64,000 bases of DNA from Cladorhizidae sp. MBARI D1340-BT2 (taxonomy: Eukaryota > Porifera > Demospongiae > Poecilosclerida > Cladorhizidae): the NCBI GenBank assembly GCA_028752905.1, contig JAQNBH010000130.1, positions 111,913-175,912 on the forward strand, given 5' to 3'. The position numbers were made by a program, and so were the translations under genes. Of this stretch, positions 11,458 to 19,963 are shown piece after piece (positions within the stretch are counted from its first letter, which is position 1; the number at the start of each line of letters is the position of its first letter). Below the pieces are notes generated by a model that made no database searches, was not told where the DNA came from, and saw only the letters and a program-made list of their open reading frames with translations.

Positions 11458-13262
11458 CAGAGTTACCAACCGTCCCGGAATGGCTGGGACAGTCACGGAA
11501 TTTTGAGCCTTGTCCTGGTGGTGTCCTTGTCCCGGAAATTCCCCTGAATTTATAGCTACGCGCACCTTGCGGTTCCACTCGCTTAGATGGCCACTGCAGT
11601 CTCAAGCTTGTTTAGTTTAGTCCTTTAATACTCGTAAAGCAACAAAAACAGGACACTTTTTAGCAGAGAAAAACTTCATAAACAATTACGGTGTGTGAAA
11701 CAACCTTTGACCTTGTTTCGACTAGAGGTGCGGCACTCACGTGAAACTTCTCAGCACGATAGCAAAATGGCTATAATTATAGTGTATATAGCAAAGAAGC
11801 AGAAGAGAGAATGCCATTTTGACAATAAATGGATCAAAGAATTTCAGGGGATAGGAGTTTCAAAGGTATAAATTAAAAATATATAATTAAATTGATTGAC
11901 AAAGTAAGTAAGCATGGCCCAAATACATGGTAAATAATAACATCATGGGTACAGTGTGCTGCTTGTGTTCAATGCAATAGTAATGTCAGTAGTCTTGCCT
12001 TCATTTTTGGTCACTTGTATGCCCAATGTAATCTGTGTGCAATCGACTTTGGTGTTACCCATGGTGGCCATAATGATGTCACATCTCACCTCAAGAGCAA
12101 GAAACATAAGGATATGTCAAAGGCTGTGTTATCAACTATTCCAATCACCTCTCTCTTCCAACATCAAAGAAGTGATCAAGTAATCGAAGCAGAGGTCAGG
12201 TGGGCTACATTTGTTGCTAAGCACAACATATCCTTTCTGTCTAGTGACCACGCCACCAAGCTTTTCAGCAAGATGTTCCCAAACTCTGAAATTGCAAAGA
12301 AATTATCCTGTTCCCACACCAAAACCACCGCCATAGTGAAGAAAGCTCTTGCTCCTTACTTCACACAGAGAGTTATGGAGGCAATGTCAAGTGGTCCATT
12401 CTCTTTGATGATTGATGAATCCCATGACAAGAGGGATAAGCCTTGCATAAGTCTTTTGAGGCTTTTTGATCCACAGATAGGTGAAGTACGGACGAGATTC
12501 TTGGATATACCTGTTGTGAACATTGATATAGCTCCCAATTTGTGTTCAAGCCTTGAAGGAGTCACTGACTAAGAATGGGCTCAGCTTTGACAATGCAGTG
12601 TCTTTCATGTCTGATACCACCAATGTTATGAAAGGAGTGAGGTCAGGTGTGCAGAAACTGATTAAGGATGAGATCCCAACTTTGTACGATGTTGGTTGCA
12701 TCTGCCATTTGGCTGATTTAACAGTCAAAGCTGGTTTGAAGGTACTCCCAGTGAACATTGACCAGCTCTTCATCGACATATTCTACTACCTCCATAGCAG
12801 CAAGAGAGCAGCAATTTGTCATCCTATGGTGTTCACTTTTCACCACTGAGCGAGGGGTGAATTTGAAGCATTGCCCCACACGATGACTCAGCTTGCTGAA
12901 GTGTGTGAATCATTACCTCAGGCAGTATGATGGTTTGAAGTCATTCTTCTTGTCTTGTGAGGAAGCTGAAACAGCTAAGGTCTGTAGCATTCTTTCAAGG
13001 CTTGAGAATCCTCTGACGAAACCTCTGTTGTTCTTTTATCTTGCCCTCAATGGATCAATTCAACCGCCTCTTCCAGAAATCTACAGAGAATACTACATCA
13101 CAGCTGTATGTTGAGATGAACCGGTTAGTTAGGTCGAAAAATCGTGTATAAAATTAATGGCGTGGTCAAGGGAAAGGCGCACAGAAATTAGGTGGTGGGG
13201 TCGAAAATTCGTTAAAAAAAAATAATGTCCCGGAATTAACTTATGGAAAGTTGGCAAGTATG
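11458..13262 (+). mobile_element. hAT-superfamily element, internally deleted
   Basis: The left end starts CAGAGTTACCAACCGTCCCGG; the right end, read inverted, starts CATACTTGCCAACTTTCC and also reaches a CCGGGACAT motif. CA-starting TIRs with TTGCCAAC and CCCGG are familiar from hAT elements. The 8-bp flanks (CACATGCA left, CATGCAAA right) share CATGCA but are not an exact duplication, so the exact boundary is uncertain by a few bases. About 1.8 kb, inside a Ginger intron. The transposase lacks its C-terminal half, where the hAT dimerisation domain would be. Confidence 0.75.
12015..13140 (+). pseudogene. hAT transposase with BED zinc finger, broken
   Basis: The N-terminus carries a BED-type finger (CNLCAIDFGVTHGG ... 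HLKSKKH). A segment with AEVRWATFVAKHNISF and LFSKMFPNSEIAKK leads to the first catalytic region FSLMIDESHDK. After a frameshift near 12553 come NAVSFMSDTTNVMKG (second acidic site) and VGCICHLADL (the hAT C/H motif). A second shift near 12825 and a third near 13060 separate the segments CVNHYLRQYDGLKSFFLSCE and NRLFQKSTENTTSQLY. The protein stops being recognisable at about 13140; the RW and dimerisation region is missing. In an intact hAT it would bind terminal repeats and excise the element by hairpin formation. At least three frame breaks make it inactive. The start at 12015 is the first Met ahead of the finger; an upstream exon is possible. Confidence 0.85.
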
Positions 13263-13645
13263 CATGCAAATCACATGCTTGAACTCCCTTCATCCGTATC
13301 TGGGAACATCTGTCTACTAGGCACCTGGACATTGCACAATCAAGTCATGTGTATCACGTGATCCTAAAAAAAAATTCTTGTGAAGAAATGGCATGACACT
13401 GCAGCTCGGATGAGACAGGAATTACTGAGGCAAATACCATCATTTCTTTTTTAAATAACTGTGTTCATGTTGTTTTCGGTCATTGCACATGTGCAGCATG
13501 TACATGTGCAGTGCTGCAAGTACAAAATTCAAGGCAAATCATCAATATTGGGGGAAATGTGGGGGTGTTCCCAGATGTGGCTGTTTCTGAATTATGGACA
13601 GTGCAGAGGAGTTTGAGTATAATAACTGTGTGTTTTATATTAAAG
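13263..13645 (+). other. Ginger intron, residual part
   Basis: Sequence between the hAT right end and the next Ginger exon; it ends in the acceptor TATTAAAG. CACATGTGCAGCATGTACATGTGCAG near 13488-13513 is a small direct repeat. No coding sequence seen. Confidence 0.55.
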
Positions 13646-13852
13646 ATGGGAGACTCTGGGCATTGACCTGATTGGCCCATTTGCAGCTACCGATAAAGGC
13701 CACAGATATATATGCACTGTGACTGACCTTTTCACAAAGTGGGTGTTTTCTCGTCCCATTAAGTCAAAGTGTGCTGCAGATGTTGTTAAAGTGATACTTG
13801 AGCTCATCTACAGTTGTGGTCCTGGACCAGGGCCGTGAATTTATTAACCAGG
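13646..13852 (+). pseudogene. Ginger exon: integrase core, first and second Asp
   Basis: Reads ETLGIDLIGPF (first catalytic Asp of the RNase H-like integrase fold), HRYICTVTDLFTKWVFSRP, and, after a one-base shift near 13822, DQGREFINQ (second Asp). A GTTAGT donor follows at 13853. These are canonical DDE integrase landmarks; in Ginger they do cut-and-paste transposition rather than retroviral integration. Broken by the frameshift. Confidence 0.82.
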
Positions 13853-14074
13853 TTAGTGACAAGTCTTAAATATTTTTAACATTCAAGATGCATAATAAAT
13901 GCTAAATAAGAATTCAATTCCAATGTTTAGCAGTGGTGGTCAGACAACTCATCTCTTCTCCATAACTACTATATACGCAGATGGCTTCTTTTTACAGTGA
14001 ATGTTATTAGTAACATAGTATAGTGTGCATTATATTTGGTATCTATTTCATGCTGTTTTGCTTTTCCAACTCAG

Positions 14075-14219
14075 GTAAATGATTTCATCTCTGCTGCCTT
14101 TGGTGTGAAGCGAATGATGCGTTCTGCATACCATCCAGAAATAAATGGCCAGAATGAGCGCACAAACCAGACACTTAAGAGGGCACTGTCCAAATTACAG
14201 CCAAACTGACTGGAACAAG
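14075..14219 (+). pseudogene. Ginger exon: integrase core, catalytic Glu
   Basis: Acceptor CTCAG before 14075, GTAAGT at 14220. Encodes VNDFISAAFGVKRMMRSAYH, then PEINGQNERTNQTLKRAL with the catalytic Glu in NGQNER. A TGA follows LQPN about ten bases before the donor, so this exon is also damaged. The intron between it and the previous exon is 222 bp. Confidence 0.82.
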
Positions 14220-14421
14220 TAAGTTACTATATTTTAAGCTGCTATGCATCAGTGGTGGTCAGTGTATCTGTTGTAGCAGCTTGTTATTACTGGATGGATT
14301 TTGTAATCCATCCTATGACCTAGAGTTCCAATATAGCAATTGTAACTGTTGGTTGGTGTATAGGCTTACTATGTACATGTCTTTAGTTCTTCTCATGCTT
14401 TGCATTTTGTTGATATCTTAG

Positions 14422-14608
14422 ATTTGTGATCTCTACCACTTATGGCATCAACACTAGCATACAATCATCAACAAAACATCGCACAGCTTGGGCTGCCATA
14501 GCCATTAACGCAGAACATGATTATGAAGAAGAGTTACAGTATGTGAATATACACACTGACATGTCTCCTGAAGAGATTAAAACAGACTTGGAAGATTGTT
14601 TAGAAAAG
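14422..14608 (+). pseudogene. Ginger exon: post-core segment
   Basis: Acceptor ATCTTAG, donor GTAAAG near 14609. Encodes FVISTTYGINTSIQSSTKHR and then acidic YEEELQYVNIHTDMSPEEI. In integrases the core is followed by YN.S...ST...P helices; this fits weakly. Open across its length. Confidence 0.6.
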
Positions 14609-14769
14609 GTAAAGATTATCTAGTGGCAGACTATAATTAACCAAATATGATTTAGAAACTAATTTGCTGTGCATATTTTATTTGTGAATGAAATTATTGG
14701 CGGTTTTCATATTATGTATGTAAAATGATCCACAGCAACTCTTTTTATTATATTTCTGTATTCACTTAG

Positions 14770-14993
14770 ATACATGCCCTGGATGAACAGGTAGGATGAA
14801 CAGGTACAGGCCCTGGATGAACAGGTACAGGCCATGGATGAACAGGTGCAGGCCCTGGATGAACAGGTACAGGCCCTGGATGAACAGTTGCAGCCCTGGA
14901 TGAACAGGTATGAGAAAAAATTGAAGAAACCACCAAGGCCAAGCACAAGTTGTATTTTGATGCCAAGCAAAGGAAAGGCTTAAAATGCTTCCA
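14770..14993 (+). pseudogene. Ginger exon: heptad coiled coil and basic linker
   Basis: After a TTCACTTAG acceptor comes a run of 21-bp units coding DEQVQAL heptads (a textbook coiled coil with hydrophobic a/d positions), then KIEETTKAKHKLYFDAKQRK and KCFQF. The first heptad copy is truncated and hits a stop, and the last junction carries another (TGA near 14910). The basic linker K.KYD.K....F is typical just before the GPY/F module. The heptads may have helped multimerise the transposase. Confidence 0.6.
14774..14906 (+). repeat. 21-bp in-frame minisatellite coding heptads
   Basis: About six copies of GATGAACAGGTACAGGCCCTG. The unit is seven codons, so copy-number change keeps the frame and lengthens a coiled coil by one heptad at a time. 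Variants: CTG to ATG and GTA to GTG or TTG. Confidence 0.9.
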
Positions 14994-15198
14994 GTTTGTA
15001 ATAGGTGTGCTAAGGGTGATGATTGATGTGACTGCTCTTGTGTGAGATACAGAGAGGAAGGGTAGTTAATTGTTGAGTTTCAATAAAAGACATCTTGCAT
15101 AGAACTTTATATTTCTAATCCATTTTATATTCTTAATAAATTGCAGACATAAGTTTTGGCTTAAAGTTATGCACATGTTCATTTGTTGTTTGCTGCAG

Positions 15199-15741
15199 GT
15201 GACCATGTCTTGAAGAGGAATGTACGAAAAGCATCAAGGAAAGGGGACAGGTTAATCACAAGGCTGGTTGGGGCCTTACGAAATAACTGACATCAATTGT
15301 ATGGGCCTCTGCCTGTCAGGATGGTAATGGCAATGCCATGAAAAGCAAGGTCAATTCAGGACACCTAAAGCCTTACTTGACCCGTAGTATACCAGGTCAT
15401 GAAACCATGCTTCAAGACAATCTTGTAGGTGATGTGTCCCAACAAATACCTACAACTGAGAGTGGCTATGCAAGCTTGCAGACAAGCTTACCCCTCCCTC
15501 CCTCTGACCTACAATACCTGGATTGTGACTTTGATTGTGGTACTAGTGTCCAGCAAGCCACTGTGAATCTGGCCATGAATATTGCAGAGAAGAGTCCACC
15601 AAGGAAGAGGCAGTGCACAGCAAACCTTGGTGTGGTGTCAACTCTTAGCCTACGTCTCAACAAACCCTATACTGAGAAACAAAGCACAATCGTTCTACCT
15701 CCAGTCCAACCATCCACCCACACTGTGGACCAGGACCAATG
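15199..15741 (+). pseudogene. Ginger exon: GPY/F-like module and tail
   Basis: An acceptor TGCAG precedes GDHVLKRNVRKASRKGDRLI, then (shifted frame) GPYEITDIN, then in the frame opening at 15338 KSKVNSGHLKPYLTRS. GD.VL.. ... GPY.I ... HLKPY is the GPY/F module that follows integrase cores in gypsy elements and Ginger1. The remaining 120 or so residues, to the TGA at 15740, are Ser/Thr/Gln-rich with a basic PPRKRQC patch, a possible nuclear signal. At least one frameshift in the first 150 bases. Confidence 0.72.
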
Positions 15742-15822
15742 ACAACCAGAAAAGATGTGCATTTCCACGGAATCTTCACAGACTGAGACAGATTGTTTTG
15801 TGACTGGTGCGACCCAGACTGT

Positions 15823-16782
15823 ACTGAGGGTAAATGGCTTATGCCTACCATGCCAACAGGTTGTCAGCTACAGAGAGTTACCCAGAGACTTTCTCATAAA
15901 TCTCCAATCTGGAGCATGTTTGGAGGACACCACATAAATGAAGCACAGGCCCTACTTCATGTACAGTTTCCAAAGATGAGTGGCCTTCAGCCAGTTTAAT
16001 ATTTGGCACCAGGCAGCGGGTGCTCACTTACTGGAACTCCAGTAGAGAATAATGTGCAGATCATGAAACTGGCGGCCACTTGGTTTTTCTTCAAATGGAG
16101 GAGCATCCAAGGGCACAGTGTTGTTATATGACAGCCTCCCTACCAGAACCAGTTAGTCATTATGTTTAAACTATATCAACCAAAATCCAGTGATTTTTTA
16201 ATCTGTTATTGACATGTTTCTTCGAGTCGAGTGAATGGAATTGAGGACTATGTACATTAATATTTGATATTACACCTTAATACATGCCTAATGCATTATT
16301 ATATCTGTTCTTATTATTGATCCAGAATTGGACACGCTGAAAAGCCATGCCTGGATGGAGCATTATGCTGGAACTTACCTTATCATTGAGAAACCAAAAA
16401 TACAGAGACAGGCTGGAGGCAATGAGTGTGGGTTATTTGCTATTGCAATTGCAACAGCTCTATGGAGTCGGAATAATCCATCACTCATCACCTTTGACCA
16501 GAGCAGGATGCGACACCATCTATATAGCAATGTCCTTCCAAAAACGAATATTACTACCTTTCGCATTGGAAGGTCTGAGATGGAATGTGACGTACAAGAG
16601 GTTGGACGAAAGAATACCACTTATCTGCATATGTAGGCAGCCCCATGACCCTGCCCTTACGGTTGCACAGTGCTGTTCATGTAAGGAATGGTTCGATCAA
16701 TTTTGTGCTAACATTCCTTCAAGCCATTGCAAACTTACATGAAGAATGGAATTGCCAGCAATGCAAAGACAGAAGCCTGTAA
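15823..16782 (+). pseudogene. Ginger 3' exons: Ulp1 protease plus PHD finger
   Basis: Landmarks of a C48/Ulp1 SUMO-protease-like fold: HHINEAQALLHVQFPKMSGL, the catalytic His in GGH near 16076, Asp in VLLYDSLPT near 16130, then after a roughly 190-bp intron-like gap the oxyanion Gln and catalytic Cys in QRQAGGNECGLFAIAIATAL (16401-16460). Directly downstream is a PHD finger: ICICRQ, CCSCKEWFDQFC and, in a shifted frame, EEWNCQQCKD before a TAA at 16780-16782. The zinc His after WF is replaced by Gln. All catalytic residues are present, but frameshifts near 16065, 16600 and 16738 break the ORF. This pair of domains is what ties the remnant to Ginger1. Confidence 0.8.
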
Positions 16783-17225
16783 AATATTAAGAGTAACAAT
16801 CAGCTTGTCAACAAATATATAATGTAGTGCATCTCTAAATATATAGTGAGTTATTTGGCAAGATATAAAATTCATGGTCAGTTGTCAATGAGAATTCATA
16901 GAATGTGTTTTTTCCTATATATATACCACAACACTTGATGGATTGGGAGTAATGTGAGATGTGCAATAGTATGCCCTATTGCTGGCTATATAAGAATAAT
17001 TAATACTTGGTGGTATAGAGTAGAAAGAGAAGAGAAAAAAAATTCAAGTGAAATTAGAATATCTAACAAGCAGATGAAATGGAAATGAATGAGGGTCCTA
17101 GGTCAGCAAGGTACCCACCCCATTTTGGATATATATACCCAAACCCAAGCCTAAGACAAAGAAATTGACACAGCTAATATTGTACTCGGGTGAGAAAGAC
17201 TAGAAGCACATGAACACAGCTAATA
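16783..17225. other. Spacer between Ginger and gypsy remnants
   Basis: AT-rich, with two short TATATATAcc stretches (16915-16925, 17133-17140). No coding sequence, no recognisable long terminal repeat. Either element's end could be here. Confidence 0.5.
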
Positions 17226-18291
17226 CAGTACAAGAGGCCTAAACCTTGCCCTGTTGGGTCCGACACCCAGTTACCTGATTTAGAGATAGAACTAGCTGAT
17301 TTACCTGGGGAAGCGAGTTCTTGCACCAGTCCTCTGGGAGAGGAAGGTAGCGCAAGCGATGTGGGGGAGGAAGGTAGAGCAAGCAATGTAGTGGAGAAAG
17401 ATAATTCAGCCTTAGAGGAGGAAGGAGCAAGCACAGAAGGTAGCACAAGCAAAGAGGTGGAGGAAGATGTCTTAGAAGAGGAAGGAAGACTTTCAGAGGT
17501 GTTAGAGGGAGAAAGTTGTAGTGACCACCGACTCCCCACCCTTGGTAAGGGGTAGGAGGAAGTGGATATGCTGATAACACAGCAGAAGGCAGATGATAGC
17601 TTGACTGAGGCAAGGAAGAATGCTGAGAGTCATAAGGATGGGCATCTTTATGAAGAAGGAGTTTTGACGCACGTCTAATTATCAGAACCTGGGAGAGAAT
17701 GGACCGGAGTGGTCGTTCCCTCTTGCAGGAGAAGGGAGGTGTTGGAAGTAGGCCATAGAGGGTTGATAGGTGGAAACTACACCTACAACAAAATGGTCGA
17801 TAGTTTGTCCCAACATTTTACATGGCCTGGGCTTAGGAAGGACATAAGGGCTTATTGTAGCACCTGTGCCGAGAGTCAGAGGGCAGGAAGACAGCTGAAC
17901 CCGAAAGTGCCCATGGTACAAACACCCATTATCACAGTACCATACCAAAGAATGACTTGGGATTTAGTGGGCCCTCTAAATAGAACAGCAAGAGGTTACC
18001 GTTACATATTAACTGTCATGTTTCTCGGAACAAGGTATCCCTATGCTGTGGCCCTAAAAAATCGATGCTCTATCTGTAGCCGAAGGGTTAATGGAGGTAA
18101 TTAAACATAGTAGTATTCCCAATGAACTGTTATCAGACCAGGGCTCTCGGTTTATGAGAAGGGTTGTTACCAAAACATGCCAGCTGTTAAACATTAAGAA
18201 GCTGAAAACAACAGCCTATCATCTTCAAACAAATGGGGCACTAGAGAGATGGCACGCAACGTTGAAGGGTATGTTAACTAAGGAAATTTGA
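17226..18291 (+). pseudogene. Gmr1-like integrase (linker, zinc module, core)
   Basis: An acidic, Ser-rich linker with repeated EEEG motifs runs in one frame to a TAG at 17554, continues in frame (MLITQQKADDSLTEARKNAE) to a second stop at about 17678, then reads EPGREWTGVVVPSCRRREVL. The zinc module is VGHRGLIGG ... HFTWPGLRKDI ... YCSTCAESQ, where the expected last Cys is Ser. The core has TWDLVGPL (first Asp), LLSDQGSRF (second Asp) and LQTNGALERWH (Glu). A frameshift near 18080 separates the first Asp from the rest. The intact enzyme would insert retrotransposon cDNA; this one cannot be made as one protein. Confidence 0.8.
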
Positions 18292-18299
18292 TGATAGCT

Positions 18300-18650
18300 C
18301 AGAAATGTGGGACAAATTGCTTAAGTATTGCCTCTTAGTTTGCAGGACTTTGCCTCATTGTCATGGTCACTGCCTTTCGGAGCGGAAGTGCTGACACACA
18401 GTTCAGGTTCGTTCGGTATTGCTGCCACCAGTCTGGTTCTTACCCCCAGACCCCGAGAATAACAATAGTTTAATTGAATATTGAGAACTCACATGCAGAA
18501 AGCATCACAGCATAGACTGGAATTCAGACATCCTAACACGCAGTTCACTAGCCTTATAATGACATAATGTGTGCACTGTTCAGTGGGTCTACTAATCATA
18601 TTCATGGCATAACTACATAGTCACTTGTTATGCTATAGCTAAGTGGTCGG
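18300..18650. other. Insertion-like interruption in integrase
   Basis: Coding similarity stops soon after SSEMWDKLLKYCLL (about 18345) and resumes at TGFPPYKLVHGQ (about 18683). The intervening 300 bp has no open frame or recognised family and includes a GC-rich start (CTTTCGGAGCGGAAGTGC). It may be a small inserted element or replacement tract. Confidence 0.45.
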
Positions 18651-18654
18651 GTGA

Positions 18655-19140
18655 GTGAAGTGTCACCCTGTGACACCCATGCAGCCACAGGCTTTCCGCC
18701 ATACAAGCTAGTCCACGGGCAGAGCATGTGCGGGCCCCTGGAAGCTATGAAATCGGAATGGCTAAAAGGTGACCTAAGTTATTCTACCTCCAGTAGCCGA
18801 GCTCAAGGAAAGCCTAACCAAGTTACACAAGGTGGCTCATGCAAATGAGGAGGCTTACAAGTTGAAATCCAAGGCTGCCTATGATATGAGCGCTAAACCT
18901 AGGAGCTACGAGCTAGTTGACATGGTCTTGTGTCACACCCCAGGCCTCACCGGGAAGTTGCACTGTATTTGGTAGGGTCCATATCTGGTTGCAACTACAG
19001 AATAGCTGTCCCTGGGAAGAAGTCTAATAAGTGTTCACATTAATAGGATCAAGGTATGGAAGACTCCTGTAAATAACCTGTTTCGGGTGGTGGTTGCGGA
19101 AGAGAGCGAGAGAACCACTGAGCCAATAGGTAAGGTGAAG
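18655..19140 (+). pseudogene. Gmr1-like integrase C-terminal region
   Basis: TGFPPYKLVHGQSMCGPLEA and MKSEWLKGDLS are typical post-core gypsy integrase sequence. Then AYKLKSKAAYDMSAKPRSYE and MVLCHTPGLTGKL lead to a GPYLV module (GPY/F type) interrupted by a TAG, and HINRIKVWKTPVNNLFRVVV. The text runs on without a gap into the reverse transcriptase leader, which shows the integrase-first order is original, not a rearrangement of two copies. Frame changes occur near 18790 and 18990. Confidence 0.72.
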
Positions 19141-19144
19141 ATGA

Positions 19145-19963
19145 GTGACCCTGTTTTGTCAGTGGTGCAGCTACAAGCCATCCTTGATGAATTTAGTGAT
19201 GTGGTCACAACTGAATTGGGTTCAGTAAAGGGAGAAGCTCATGTAATCTGATGATTCCCCACCTGTGCACTCCGTTCCTTATAGGATAGCGCCAGGTTGG
19301 AGGGAAGACCTAAAGGAGGAAATTCAACAGTTAGCAAGGGAAGGTATCCTCGTACCCAGTAAAAGTGCATGCCCATGGTGCCTGTCTGCAAAAGAGGGAC
19401 AAATGCCATCAGACAATGTATAGACTATAGGAGATTGAATAGCATAACCCAGGCAGATCCATTTCAGATGCTCATGGTGCATGATCTCCTAGATAACGTT
19501 GCTGAAGCAACATGGCTGACAAAAGTGGACATGAATAAAGGGTTCTATCAGGTCACCTTGGATAGGGATATCCAGGACAAGACAGCATTTTGCTCCTGGG
19601 GTAAATTTGCATTCACCAGAATGCCCTTTGTACTTATGAATGCCCCCGGCTACCTTCCAAAGGTGCATGCAGAACCACTCTTGCCCTACAACCTGAAGCA
19701 AGAGTGAAGGCATTGAGGGATTATCAAAGGCCTAAGAACCAAAAGGGGTTGAGAGCATTCCTGGGTACCGCCGGTTATTATCGGAGGTTCAGCCCTGATT
19801 TCGCTAGGTGGGCTGGGCCCTTGTTTGATGCTTTGAAAAAGGGTGCCCCCTGTTCTTTAGAATGGAATGCTAGAAAATCTATGTCATTTAACCATCTTAT
19901 CCATGTGTTGTGTGACGAGCATACGCTCACGTTACCCAGGGTTGGAGACAAACTCATCCTGCA
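19145..19963 (+). pseudogene. Gmr1-like reverse transcriptase lacking the YxDD region
   Basis: LQAILDEFSDVVTTELGSVK and PVHSVPYRIAPGWREDLKEE lead into RT. RT blocks seen: PMVPVCKRGT, RQCIDYRRLNSITQADPFQM, WLTKVDMNKGFYQVTL (first catalytic Asp), KTAFCSWGKFAFTRMPFVLM and NAP. The sequence then jumps from about 19690 directly to EARVKALRDYQRPKNQKGLR and FLGTAGYYRRFSPDFARWAG, the connection after the palm. The segment that should carry the YxDD catalytic pair and about 80 neighbouring residues is missing. The RNase H start, PRVGDKLILH, ends at 19963. Because of the deletion the enzyme cannot have been active in this copy. Confidence 0.82.

Larger units (their letters stand above)
6701..16782 (+). 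mobile_element. Decayed Ginger-type (gypsy-integrase-related) DNA transposon
   Basis: Exon-like segments on the plus strand encode, in order, an N-terminal helical segment, an H2C2 zinc-binding module, an integrase-type DDE core, a heptad coiled coil, a GPY/F-like and SGHLKPY tail, a Ulp1 (C48) cysteine protease and a PHD finger. Integrase exons bounded by GT-AG introns, with no gag or reverse transcriptase and with Ulp1 plus PHD downstream, are what I know for Ginger1 DNA transposons. Several frameshifts and stops show it is dead. Two other transposons (7999-9400 and 11458-13262) lie in its introns. I could not find its terminal repeats, so the ends given are the ends of recognisable coding sequence. 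Alternative: a domesticated integrase gene of the GIN/KRBA2 kind; the decay argues against it. Confidence 0.78.
17226..19963 (+). mobile_element. Ty3/gypsy pol fragment with integrase before RT (Gmr1-type)
   Basis: One continuous plus-strand succession: acidic linker (17230-17555), H2C2 and integrase core (17575-18291), a roughly 350-bp interruption, integrase C-terminus (18655-19130), reverse transcriptase (19180-19690), RT-RNase H connection (19695-19960). In ordinary Ty3/gypsy elements integrase follows RNase H; the copia-like order with gypsy-like sequences defines the Gmr1 group. The element is truncated in RNase H at about 19963, where the large repeat begins, and has no LTRs or gag that I can see. 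Many stops and frameshifts: it is a dead copy. Confidence 0.8.

Noticed and set aside
11450..13270. Exact 8-bp target duplication for the hAT element
   Set aside because: Flanks share CATGCA but are not identical over 8 bp at the best TIR boundaries; the local sequence is CATGCA-rich, so the match could be chance.
6701..16782. Host gene of the GIN/KRBA2 type domesticated from an integrase
   Set aside because: Introns and lack of RT would allow it, but multiple stops and frameshifts in most exons show no selection, and Ulp1 plus PHD fits a Ginger transposon better.
17226..19963. Two separate gypsy fragments that happen to lie integrase-first
   Set aside because: The integrase C-terminus runs into the RT leader with continuous coding similarity and no junction, so a single element with Gmr1 order is simpler.
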